From: Variovorax sp. CF079
GTDB lineage: Bacteria; Pseudomonadota; Gammaproteobacteria; Burkholderiales; Burkholderiaceae_C
DNA: 64,000 bases
Assembly: GCF_900101545.1 (NCBI RefSeq)
Contig: NZ_FMZU01000017.1
Location: 62,001 to 126,000, forward strand
Reading direction: 5' to 3'
Below the pieces are notes generated by a model, which worked only from the letters and a program-made list of their open reading frames with translations, was not told the DNA's origin and ran no database searches. A program made the position numbers and the translations under genes. Below are positions 43,017 to 51,221 of this stretch, one piece after another; position 1 is the stretch's first letter, and every line of letters begins with the position of its first letter.

Positions 43017-43949
43017 CTAGGCGGCCTGCTCCGAGGCGCTGCTCGCTTCCGCGGCGGCGCCGATGGCCACCAGCTTCTGCCTGAGCCAGCGGTGCTGCGG
43101 ACTTTGCTGCAGGCGGCGGTTCCAGATCAGGCGGAACTCGACGCGCGGCACGGCGAAGGGCAGTTCCATCGCAACCAGCCGCCCCGACTGCGCGAAGACG
43201 CGCGCCGCGCCTCGCGTCACGGTGGTGACCATGTCGGAGCGGGTCAGGGCGATGACCGCGGCCAGCCCATGGGGCAGGCGCATCGCGATGCTTCTGCGCA
43301 GATTCCGATCGGCCAGCGCCGAGTCGACCAGATCGTCCGACGCGCCGCTCATGCTGACCAGCAGGTGCGGCGCCTGCAGGTAGCTCTCCAGCGTCAGCGG
43401 CGCAGTGGCGAGCGGATGGTCCGCACGCATCACGCAAACGTGGCTGTCGCCCAGCAGACGGCAGGTCATGAACCGATCGGGCAGCCCGCGAAAGAAGCCG
43501 ATGCCGATGTCGGTGCGTCCCTGATCGATTCCAACCAGGATATCGTCGACCGAGCCCGGGCGAACGGTCAGGGACAGCAGCGGTGCCTCGGTCCGCATCT
43601 CGTCGACCAGTTGCGGCAGGATGATGATGGTCTCGTGGGTTTCGACGGCGATCTGAATCTCGCCCTGCGCTTCCTCCGGAACGAAGCGCTCCGGCGTCAA
43701 CGCCGTCTGTATGCTCTGCAGCGCGATCCGCAACGGCCCGGCCAGGCTCAGCGCCCTCGCCGTGGGCTCCATGCCGGTCGTGGTCCGAACCAGGATCTCG
43801 TCGCCGAGCAGTTTGCGCAGGCGATCGAGCGCATGACTGGTCGCCGACTGGCTCAGGCCGATGCGCTCTCCGGCCCGGCGCACCCCGCGCTCTTCGATGA
43901 GCGCTTCGAGCACCACCAGCAGATTGAGATCGATCGAGCGAAGATTCAT
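43017..43949 (-). CDS. LysR-family regulator of the hydroxybenzoate cluster
   Basis: 310 residues from the ATG at 43949 (MNLRSIDLNLLVVLEALIEE). Helix-turn-helix: RAGERIGLSQSATSHALDRL, then RKLLGDEILVRTTTGMEPTA. This is the NodD/LinR-like subgroup, which often governs aromatic catabolism. Effector domain ends with the hydrophobic VEFRLIWNRRLQQSPQHRWL. It is encoded on the same strand, directly before the flavin reductase gene, rather than divergently. Control of the downstream four genes is inferred. Confidence 0.85.
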   Translation of the reverse strand: MNLRSIDLNLLVVLEALIEERGVRRAGERIGLSQSATSHALDRLRKLLGDEILVRTTTGMEPTARALSLAGPLRIALQSIQTALTPERFVPEEAQGEIQIAVETHETIIILPQLVDEMRTEAPLLSLTVRPGSVDDILVGIDQGRTDIGIGFFRGLPDRFMTCRLLGDSHVCVMRADHPLATAPLTLESYLQAPHLLVSMSGASDDLVDSALADRNLRRSIAMRLPHGLAAVIALTRSDMVTTVTRGAARVFAQSGRLVAMELPFAVPRVEFRLIWNRRLQQSPQHRWLRQKLVAIGAAAEASSASEQAA

Positions 43950-43972
43950 GAACCGGATGCGAGCGGCCGGCC

Positions 43973-44413
43973 TCAGCGCTTGGTGACCGAGATCAGCTCG
44001 ATCTCGAAGTTGAGCGTGGCATTGGGCGGAATCACGCCGCCCGCACCGCGGGTGCCGTAGGCGATCGACGGCGGGCAGGTCAGCTTGGCCTTGCCGCCCG
44101 GCTTCATCTTCTGCACGCCCTCGGTCCAGCACGGGATCACACCGTTCAACGGGAACTCGGTAGGCTCGTTGCGCTTATAGGAGCTGTCGAACTCCTTGCC
44201 GCTGTCGGGGAAGGTGCCGCGGTAGTGCACCTTGACCGCGTCGGTGGCGGCGGGCGAGGCGCCCTTGCCTTCGACCAAGGACTGGTAGATCAGCCCGCTC
44301 GGGGTGGTGACGGGGCCCGACTGCGCCCAGGCAGTCGGCAAGACGAACGCGGAAACAAGGGCAGCGCAGAAAAGTGATCGCACGGGGCAGGCCTTCGGTG
44401 AGTAGATGACCAC
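43973..44413 (-). CDS. exported FKBP-type peptidyl-prolyl isomerase
   Basis: 146 residues. A signal peptide covers about 1-30 (SLFCAALVSAFVLPTAWA before QSG). The FKBP domain is complete: SGLIYQSLVEGKGASPAATD, VKVHYRGTFPDSGKEFDSSY, then FPLNGVIPCWTEGVQKMKPG and PSIAYGTRGAGGVIPPNATL. It would assist folding of periplasmic proteins by proline isomerisation. It ends 23 bp before the LysR start and so may share a transcript, but no functional link to the aromatic genes is apparent. Confidence 0.92.
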   Translation of the reverse strand: MVIYSPKACPVRSLFCAALVSAFVLPTAWAQSGPVTTPSGLIYQSLVEGKGASPAATDAVKVHYRGTFPDSGKEFDSSYKRNEPTEFPLNGVIPCWTEGVQKMKPGGKAKLTCPPSIAYGTRGAGGVIPPNATLNFEIELISVTKR

Positions 44414-44442
44414 TCATTATTGCCAACCGGCACCCAGGCGCC

Positions 44443-45480
44443 TCAGTGCGTCAGCCTGGCCTGCCGAAGCGTCTCCGAGGGCAGCTCGCCGAACATGGCC
44501 TTGTACTCCTGCGAGAAGCGGCCCATGTGGAAGAAGCCCCATTGCGCGGCGACATCCTGCACCGTGCTTGCGGCCTGCGGCAGACGCAGCTTGCGCCGGC
44601 AGGCATTGAGGCGCACGGCCCGCAGGAACTCCACCGGCGACTCGCCGACCACGCTGCGGAAGTGATTGCGCAGGGTGCGCGGTGTGAGGTGCAGCTGCAG
44701 GCACAGGTCGTCCACGGACATGGCGTGGTTGAGCGGATGCACGACGAGCGAGCGCGCCGCCATGACGGCCGCCAGGCGGCGCTGGCTCGCTTGCAGCTGG
44801 GCGATGAAGCCGTCGGCTTGCGTCGTGCCCGCCAGCAGACCCAGCAACTGGTCGAGCAGGGTCTGCAGGGCGGCACGGCCCCAGCTCTGCTCGGTTTCGC
44901 CGCTGGCACCGAGGCCCAGCAGCGACTCGATGGTCTGGCACAAAGCGACATGCACGTGGGGCGCAACCGCGGCCGCATGCACCAGCGCACCCTGGCCGAT
45001 GAGCGGTGGGCGAAGGCCCAGGCGCTGTATCTGCGTGCCCAGCCATTCCTCGTCGACGACGACGCCGTAGATCCCTAAGTTCCGGGGCGTGCGCAGCACG
45101 AAACCGTCGTTCGCCCGGGCCGACATCACCAAGCGCATGCGATCGGCACGCTGCAGGCGCCCCGAGAAATGCAATGGCTCGTGGCTGTGGCCGTCAGGCA
45201 CGCCGAACCAGATCGACCCGCGCCAGGGCAGGCATTGCTGGCTGGTCTGCTGGCCGGTGTGTTCGTGGAATATCTGCAGGCGCGGCCCATCGATCCACAG
45301 CTCGCGCACGGCGCCCTCGAAGCGCCCGCAGGACAGCTGGTCGTACTCCTGGCGCCAGGCGGAGATGTGCGTCGCGTGTTCGTCCACATCGCAGCTCACG
45401 CGCTCGGCGTATCGCAGGCGATGGCCGCCTGCCGGGAGCGCCGGCGGGTTCGGCAAGGGTGCGGACGCGTCGATGGGCAA
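44443..45480 (-). CDS. eutR: AraC-family regulator, EutR-like
   Basis: 345 residues starting at a TTG (45480). A long N-terminal sensor domain with no known fold signature is followed by an AraC helix-turn-helix pair (LNHAMSVDDLCLQLHLTPRT, LRNHFRSVVGESPVEFLRAV, then AASTVQDVAAQWGFFHMGRF). Regulators of this AraC branch next to ethanolamine genes activate them when ethanolamine is present. It is divergent from the permease-eutB-eutC run over 156 bp. The symbol is given on context and general likeness to EutR. Confidence 0.8.
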   Translation of the reverse strand: MPIDASAPLPNPPALPAGGHRLRYAERVSCDVDEHATHISAWRQEYDQLSCGRFEGAVRELWIDGPRLQIFHEHTGQQTSQQCLPWRGSIWFGVPDGHSHEPLHFSGRLQRADRMRLVMSARANDGFVLRTPRNLGIYGVVVDEEWLGTQIQRLGLRPPLIGQGALVHAAAVAPHVHVALCQTIESLLGLGASGETEQSWGRAALQTLLDQLLGLLAGTTQADGFIAQLQASQRRLAAVMAARSLVVHPLNHAMSVDDLCLQLHLTPRTLRNHFRSVVGESPVEFLRAVRLNACRRKLRLPQAASTVQDVAAQWGFFHMGRFSQEYKAMFGELPSETLRQARLTH

Positions 45481-45636
45481 GGCCGGATCCAGTGAACGAA
45501 GGGTAGGTCTCCTGTCGAAAGCAAGACAGATGCCAGATGCCGCGAGGCTTGCCGCCGTGCTTTTTCCGATTCCGGATAGCGCCGCGGCCCCTGATTTGGT
45601 CGAATCCGCTCATTGCCATCCAAGAGGGAAAACACC

Positions 45637-47043
45637 ATGAGTTCATTGGAAGCACCGCCTGTACCCGGCCCCGCGTCGGGCCATCTCAAGAAGGTGCTCG
45701 GACCCATGCAGCTGTGGGGCATTGCCGTCGGCCTGGTGATCTCGGGCGAGTATTTCGGCTGGAGTTACGGCTGGAACACCGCCGGCACGCTGGGCTTCCT
45801 GGTCGCGACGGTGCTCGTGGCCACGATGTACACGACCTTCATCTTCAGCTTCACCGAGCTCTCCACGGCGATCCCGCATGCGGGCGGACCCTTCGCCTAT
45901 GCGCGGCGCGCCTTCGGGCCCAACGGCGGCTTCGTCGCCGGCTTCGCGACGCTGGTGGAGTTCGTGTTCGCGCCGCCGGCCATCGCGCTGGCGATCGGCG
46001 CCTATCTCAACGTGCAGTTCCCTGGCATCAACCCGAAGTGGTTCGCGCTCGGTGCCTATGTGATCTTCATCGGCCTCAACTGGATCGGCATCGGCATCGC
46101 CGCGGCCTTCGAGCTCTTCGTCACGGTGCTGGCCATCTTCGAGCTGCTGGTGTTCATGGGCGTGGTCGCGCCCGGCTGGTCGATGGCCAACTTCACGGCC
46201 CACGGCTGGGCCGGCGGCGAGGTGCTCAACGGCGCGGCGATCTCGGGCATCTTCGCCTCGATCCCGTTCGCGATCTGGTTCTTCCTGGCGATCGAGGGCG
46301 CGGCGATGGCGGCCGAAGAGGCGCGCGATCCGCACCGCACCATTCCGCTGGCCTACACGACCGGCATCGTGACGCTGGTGGTGCTGGCCTTCGGCGTGAT
46401 GATCTTCGCCGGCGGCGTGGGCGACTGGCGCAAGCTCGCCAACATCAACGACCCGCTGCCGCAGGCGATGAAAGTGGTGGTCGGCGAGAACAGCGGCTGG
46501 CTGCACATGCTGGTGTGGATCGGCCTGTTCGGGCTGATCGCCTCCTTCCACGGGATCATCATGGGCTACTCGCGCCAGATCTTCGCGCTGGCGCGCGCCG
46601 GCTACCTGCCCGCCACCTTCGCGGCGCTCAGCCCGCGCTTCAACACGCCGCACCGCGCGCTGGTGGCCGGCGGCGTCATCGGCGTGGCCGCGATCTTCAG
46701 CGACGAATGGGTGCAGTTCGGCGGCCAGACGCTGACGGCCAACATCGTCACGATGGCGGTGCTGGGTGCCATCGTGATGTACCTGATCTCGATGGCCGCG
46801 CTGTTCAAGCTCAGGCGCACCGAACCCGGCCTGGAACGCACCTACCGCGCGCCCTTCTACCCGGTGTTTCCGGCCATCGCCCTGGGGCTCGGAGTGGTTT
46901 GCCTTGGCGCGATGATCTGGTTCAACGGCATGCTGACGCTGCTGTTCCTGGTGTTGATGGCGCTGGCCTACGGCTACTTCCGGCTGACGGCCGATCAACG
47001 CAAGGCGGCAGCGCCGGACGAGATGTTGTCCACCACCGTCTGA
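45637..47043 (+). CDS. ethanolamine permease
   Basis: 468 residues from the ATG at 45637. Amino acid-polyamine-organocation transporter with about 12 helices. LGPMQLWGIAVGLVISGEYF opens helix 1 as in known ethanolamine permeases, and TELSTAIPHAGGPFAYARRA and WFFLAIEGAAMAAEEARDPH are family segments. It brings ethanolamine across the inner membrane. It lies 7 bp before eutB. This is the short, non-microcompartment type of ethanolamine system: no shell protein genes are present. Confidence 0.93.
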   Translation: MSSLEAPPVPGPASGHLKKVLGPMQLWGIAVGLVISGEYFGWSYGWNTAGTLGFLVATVLVATMYTTFIFSFTELSTAIPHAGGPFAYARRAFGPNGGFVAGFATLVEFVFAPPAIALAIGAYLNVQFPGINPKWFALGAYVIFIGLNWIGIGIAAAFELFVTVLAIFELLVFMGVVAPGWSMANFTAHGWAGGEVLNGAAISGIFASIPFAIWFFLAIEGAAMAAEEARDPHRTIPLAYTTGIVTLVVLAFGVMIFAGGVGDWRKLANINDPLPQAMKVVVGENSGWLHMLVWIGLFGLIASFHGIIMGYSRQIFALARAGYLPATFAALSPRFNTPHRALVAGGVIGVAAIFSDEWVQFGGQTLTANIVTMAVLGAIVMYLISMAALFKLRRTEPGLERTYRAPFYPVFPAIALGLGVVCLGAMIWFNGMLTLLFLVLMALAYGYFRLTADQRKAAAPDEMLSTTV

Positions 47044-47050
47044 GCTTTCG

Positions 47051-48445
47051 ATGCGCTACCGCACCACGATCGATTCGCAGGCCTTCTCCTTCGAAGACCT
47101 CAAGCAGGTCATGGCCGTCGCGAGCCCGGCGCGCTCGGGCGACTACCTCGCCGGCGTGGGCGCGGCCACCGCGCAGCAGCGCATGGCGGCGCGCCATGTG
47201 CTGGCCGAGACGCCGCTCAAGCAGTTCCTGACCGAGGCACTCGTTCCCTATGAAGAAGACAACATCACGCGGCTCATCATCGATGGGCACGACGCGCAGG
47301 CGTTCGCGCCGGTGGCGCACCTGAGCGTCGGCGACTTCCGCAACTGGCTGCTGTCCGAACAGGCCGACACCGCGGCGCTGACCGCGCTGGCCCCCGGGCT
47401 CACGCCGGAGATGGTGGCCGCGGTATCCAAGCTCATGCGCAACCAGGACCTCGTCGCGGTGGCGCGCAAGTGCAGCGTGGTCACGCGCTTTCGCGACACC
47501 ATCGGCCTGCGCGGCCATCTCTCGGTGCGGCTGCAGCCCAACCATCCGACCGACGACCTGCGCGGCGTGGCGGCCTCCACGCTGGACGGCCTGCTCATGG
47601 GCGCCGGCGACGCGGTGATCGGGCTCAACCCGGCCTCCGACAGCATGCAGGTGCTCGGCGATCTGCTGCGCATGCTCGACGAGGTGATCCAGCGCTTCGA
47701 GATCCCGACGCAGAGCTGCGTGTTGACCCACGTCACCAACACGCTGAAGCTGGCCGAGGCCGGCGCGCCGGTCGACCTGGTGTTCCAGTCGATCGGCGGC
47801 ACCGAGAAGACCAACCGTTCCTTCGGCGTCACGCCCGAGCTGCTCGACGAAGCCTACGGCGCCGCGCTGGCGCTGAAACGCGGCACGGTCGGCGACAACG
47901 TCATGTACTTCGAAACCGGCCAGGGCAGCGCGCTCTCGGCCAACGCCAACGCCGGCCTCGACCAGCAGACCTGCGAAGCGCGCGCCTATGCGCTGGCGCG
48001 GCGCTACAAGCCGCTCCTGATCAACACCGTGGTCGGCTTCATCGGGCCCGAGTACCTCTACGACGGCAAGCAGATCATCCGCGCCGGCCTCGAAGACCAC
48101 TTCTGCGGCAAGCTGCTGGGCCTGCCGCTGGGCTGCGACGTCTGCTACACCAACCATGCCGAAGCCGACCAGGACGATATGGACACGCTGCTGGTGCTGC
48201 TCGGCACCGCCGGCATCAACTTCATCATGGGCGTGCCGGGCGCGGACGACGTGATGCTCAACTACCAGAGCACCTCCTTCCACGACGCGCTGTTCCTGCG
48301 CGAAACCATGGGCCTGCAGCGCGCGCCCGAGTTCGAGGCCTGGCTGCAGCGCATGCAGATCACCGGCAGCGACGGCCGGTTGCAGCCGCCCTCTTCCAAC
48401 CGGCTGCTGGCCGACATGGGCGCGCTGAAGGCGCTGGCCTCATGA
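47051..48445 (+). CDS. eutB: ethanolamine ammonia-lyase large subunit
   Basis: 464 residues, full EutB length. TIM-barrel subunit that carries the substrate site of the adenosylcobalamin-dependent lyase, which turns ethanolamine into acetaldehyde and ammonia. Characteristic segments are RGHLSVRLQPNHPTDDLRGV, GAGDAVIGLNPASDSMQVLG, SIGGTEKTNRSFGV, YFETGQGSALSANANAGLDQ and GLPLGCDVCYTNHAEADQDD. It overlaps eutC by 4 bp. It requires vitamin B12 in the adenosyl form. An aldehyde dehydrogenase for the product is not adjacent. Confidence 0.96.
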   Translation: MRYRTTIDSQAFSFEDLKQVMAVASPARSGDYLAGVGAATAQQRMAARHVLAETPLKQFLTEALVPYEEDNITRLIIDGHDAQAFAPVAHLSVGDFRNWLLSEQADTAALTALAPGLTPEMVAAVSKLMRNQDLVAVARKCSVVTRFRDTIGLRGHLSVRLQPNHPTDDLRGVAASTLDGLLMGAGDAVIGLNPASDSMQVLGDLLRMLDEVIQRFEIPTQSCVLTHVTNTLKLAEAGAPVDLVFQSIGGTEKTNRSFGVTPELLDEAYGAALALKRGTVGDNVMYFETGQGSALSANANAGLDQQTCEARAYALARRYKPLLINTVVGFIGPEYLYDGKQIIRAGLEDHFCGKLLGLPLGCDVCYTNHAEADQDDMDTLLVLLGTAGINFIMGVPGADDVMLNYQSTSFHDALFLRETMGLQRAPEFEAWLQRMQITGSDGRLQPPSSNRLLADMGALKALAS

Positions 48446-49230
48446 CGGACGAGGCGGTCACACGCAGTCCCTGGGGCGAGTGGCGCAACGCGACGCCGGC
48501 TCGCCTGGCGCTGGGCCGCGCCGGCGCCGGCATGCCGACCGACGAGGTGCTGCGCTTCGGCTGGGCCCATGCGATGGCGCGCGACGCGATCCATGCCGCC
48601 CTGGATGCCGGCGCACTCGAGCAGGCGCTGAAGGCCGCGGGATGGACAGTCGCGCACGCCCGCAGCCGGGCCGAGGATCGCACCACCTATCTGCGGCGCC
48701 CCGACCTCGGCCGCCAGTTGCACGCCGACGATGCGATGCGACTGCGCGAATCGGCAGGCGCCGCAACGGATGTCTGCATCGTCGTCGGCGACGGCCTGTC
48801 CTCGCTCGCGGTGGAGCGTCATGCCGTGCCGCTGCTCACGGCATTGCGTTCGCAACTGCCGCCGGGCACGCGCTTCGCGCCGGTCGTCATCGCCACGCAG
48901 GCGCGCGTCGCGCTGGCCGACGAGATCGGCGAGCTGTTCGCGGCCCAACTCTCGGTGATGCTGATCGGCGAGCGGCCCGGCCTCAGCTCGCCGGACAGCC
49001 TCGGCATCTATCTCACGCACACGCCACGCCGCGGCCGCCACGATGCGGAGCGCAACTGCATCTCCAACGTGCGGCCGCAAGGCCTGTGCTACGACGCCGC
49101 CGCCTTCAAGCTGGCCTGGCTGATGCGGCAGGCCCTGCGCCTGGGCTTGACCGGCGTGGCGCTGAAGGATGAAAGCGATGCGGCGGTGCTCGAAGGCGGC
49201 ACGACGCCGCCCACGCTTCCGGCGCCCTGA
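48442..49230 (+). CDS. eutC: ethanolamine ammonia-lyase small subunit
   Basis: 262 residues from the ATG at 48442. EutC features: ARLALGRAGAGMPTDEVLRF, RDAIHAALDAGALEQALKAA, DVCIVVGDGLSSLAVERHAV, LIGERPGLSSPDSLGIYLTH, and NCISNVRPQGLCYDAAAFKL, the last being part of the B12-binding face. Together with EutB it forms the (alpha beta)6 enzyme. Its ATG overlaps the eutB stop. Nothing unusual in length or sequence. Confidence 0.95.
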   Translation: MTDEAVTRSPWGEWRNATPARLALGRAGAGMPTDEVLRFGWAHAMARDAIHAALDAGALEQALKAAGWTVAHARSRAEDRTTYLRRPDLGRQLHADDAMRLRESAGAATDVCIVVGDGLSSLAVERHAVPLLTALRSQLPPGTRFAPVVIATQARVALADEIGELFAAQLSVMLIGERPGLSSPDSLGIYLTHTPRRGRHDAERNCISNVRPQGLCYDAAAFKLAWLMRQALRLGLTGVALKDESDAAVLEGGTTPPTLPAP

Positions 49231-49296
49231 GCCGCCCGCCGCAACACCGTTTCGTCTCGTTTCCCATCCCCCTGTCACTTGAAGGAAGAAAACTCC

Positions 49297-50586
49297 ATGA
49301 AGAGGAACTTTGCCCGTGTCTTGCCGATGGTCCTGGCCGCTGCCTTGGCGGCCGGCTGTGCCGGCGGGCCATTCGGGGCGGCAGCGCCCAGCGCCAGCAT
49401 TCAGCCACTTGCCGCGGGCCGTTGGGACCCTTTCAACCGGCAGCAGATCGATGCGTTGATCGCCGGCCTCGGCAGAGGCAGCCCGGCCTACAACGCATCG
49501 AAGCCGCCGTACGTGGTCTTCGACTGGGACAACACCAGCATCTTTCTCGATATCGAAGAGGCATCGCTGATCTACCAGCTGGAGAACCTCGCCTTCGGCG
49601 CCACGCCGGCACAGCTCGAAACGGCGTTGCGCAAGAACATTCCGAAAACCAACTTTGCGCCGGCCCACAACAACGCGGCGGGACAGCCGGTCAACATCGA
49701 CAGCATCGTGCCGGACATCGTTGCCAGCTACACCTGGCTCTACCGGAACTACAGCGGCCTCCAGGGCAGCATGCCGCTCGCGGCCGTCAAGCAGAACCCG
49801 AACTACACGGCCTTCGTGACCAAGGTCCGCTACTTGTACGAAGCCATCGGCGACACCTTCGACCACGACACGGCCTACCCCTGGGTCACCTATCTCTTCG
49901 TCGGGCTCAACGAGGCGCAGGTGCGCAAGCTCACGGCCGATACGGTGGCCTGGCAGCTCAAGCAGCCGGTGGAAAAGGTCAAGTGGAGCACGCCGGCCGC
50001 CCTGCCCGGCCAAGCCGGCGTCGTCTCGGTGAGCTGGAAGAACGGCCTGCGCCTGGTTCCCGAGATGCAGGAGCTGTACGCCAGGTTCCGCAACGCGGGC
50101 TTCGATGTCTGGGTCTGCTCGGCCTCCTTCGTCGACGTGATCAAGGAGATCTCCTCGAACCCGGCCTTCGGCTACGACAACCCGGCAGAGCGCGTGCTGG
50201 CGATGGAACTCGAACGCGATGCCAAGGGCGTGATCCAGCCCGAATACCGTCGCGGCTACGACCAGACCCAGGGACGGGGCAAGACCAAGAACATCCAGCG
50301 CTTCCTGGTCAGCAAATACGGCTATGGGCCCAGCTTCATCGCCGGCGACAGCGAAGGCGACCAGAACATGATGGCCGACTTCGCGGACACCAAGAAGGTG
50401 CTGATCGTCAATCGGCTGCGCGACGGCAAGACGGACATCGGCAAGTTCTCGGTGCTCGCCGCGCAGGGCTACGGCAAGGCCGATACGCGCTACCTGCTGC
50501 AGGGCCGCGACGACAACACGGGCCTGTTCGTGCCGTCGCAACTGCACACGCCACTGGGCGCCACGCAGGGCAAGACGCTCAAGTAG
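49297..50586 (+). CDS. HAD-superfamily phosphatase lipoprotein, phosphorylcholine/phosphoethanolamine phosphatase-like
   Basis: 429 residues from the ATG at 49297. Lipoprotein signal with lipobox AAGC (C21). HAD motif I is VVFDWDNTSIFLDIEEASLI (nucleophile D76, acid D78). Motif II lies near VWVCSASFVDV and the metal-binding motif is FIAGDSEGDQNMMADF. The DWDNT core and long cap resemble Pseudomonas phosphorylcholine phosphatase. It would dephosphorylate a small phospho-alcohol at the envelope. As it follows eutBC by 66 bp on the same strand, phosphoethanolamine to ethanolamine is an attractive but unproven reaction. It is longer than PchP. Confidence 0.7.
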   Translation: MKRNFARVLPMVLAAALAAGCAGGPFGAAAPSASIQPLAAGRWDPFNRQQIDALIAGLGRGSPAYNASKPPYVVFDWDNTSIFLDIEEASLIYQLENLAFGATPAQLETALRKNIPKTNFAPAHNNAAGQPVNIDSIVPDIVASYTWLYRNYSGLQGSMPLAAVKQNPNYTAFVTKVRYLYEAIGDTFDHDTAYPWVTYLFVGLNEAQVRKLTADTVAWQLKQPVEKVKWSTPAALPGQAGVVSVSWKNGLRLVPEMQELYARFRNAGFDVWVCSASFVDVIKEISSNPAFGYDNPAERVLAMELERDAKGVIQPEYRRGYDQTQGRGKTKNIQRFLVSKYGYGPSFIAGDSEGDQNMMADFADTKKVLIVNRLRDGKTDIGKFSVLAAQGYGKADTRYLLQGRDDNTGLFVPSQLHTPLGATQGKTLK

Positions 50587-50635
50587 ACTCGTCTCGAAGC
50601 GCACCGGCTGCCGTGCCGGACACCAGGAGACGACC

Positions 50636-51214
50636 ATGGCCGAACGCTATCCCCTCGCCGAGCTCGAGGACCTGCCCGAAGACATCCGCATCAAGGTGCT
50701 CGAAGTGCAGGAGAAAGCCGGCTTCGTGCCCAACGTGTTCCTGGCGCTCGCGCGCCGGCCGGCCGAGTGGCGCGCCTTCTTCGCCTACCACGATGCGCTG
50801 ATGCTGAAGGAGGAAGGCTCTCTCACCAAGGGCGACCGCGAGATGATCGTCACCGCCACCAGCGCCGCCAACCAGTGCCTCTACTGCGTGGTGGCGCACG
50901 GCGCGCTGTTGCGCATCTACGAGAAGAAGCCGATGGTGGCCGACCAGGTGGCAGTCAACTGGCGCAAGGCCGACATCACGCCGCGCCAGTACGCGATGCT
51001 CGAGTTCGCGATGAAGGTCTGCGAGCGCTCGCACGAGATCGACGACGGCGACTTCCCGCCACTGCACGCGCACGGCTTCAGCGACGAGGACATCTGGGAC
51101 ATCGCCGCCATCACCGCCTTTTTCGGCCTCTCCAACCGCATGGCCAGCTTCAGCGGCATGCAGCCGAACCCGGAGTTCTTCCTGATGGGGCGGCTGCCGC
51201 GCGAGAAGAAGTAG
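50636..51214 (+). CDS. carboxymuconolactone decarboxylase-like/peroxidase-related protein
   Basis: 192 residues. AhpD-like helical fold with the redox motif CLYCVVAHG (C81, C84, H88), preceded by TKGDREMIVTATSAANQ. The second half (YAMLEFAMKVCERSHEIDDG, FSDEDIWDIAAITAFFGLSN) is typical of the peroxidase-related enzyme family. Such proteins are small disulfide reductases or alkylhydroperoxidases; a substrate is not known. It lies 49 bp after the HAD gene and ends 7 bp from the convergent eptA-like gene. Confidence 0.85.
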   Translation: MAERYPLAELEDLPEDIRIKVLEVQEKAGFVPNVFLALARRPAEWRAFFAYHDALMLKEEGSLTKGDREMIVTATSAANQCLYCVVAHGALLRIYEKKPMVADQVAVNWRKADITPRQYAMLEFAMKVCERSHEIDDGDFPPLHAHGFSDEDIWDIAAITAFFGLSNRMASFSGMQPNPEFFLMGRLPREKK

Positions 51215-51221
51215 GGCCTAT

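Noticed and set aside
45481..45636. Possible cobalamin riboswitch before the ethanolamine genes, since EutBC needs B12.
   Set aside because: I see no B12-box-like core or suitable helices in this 156-bp gap, and AraC-type control is sufficient.
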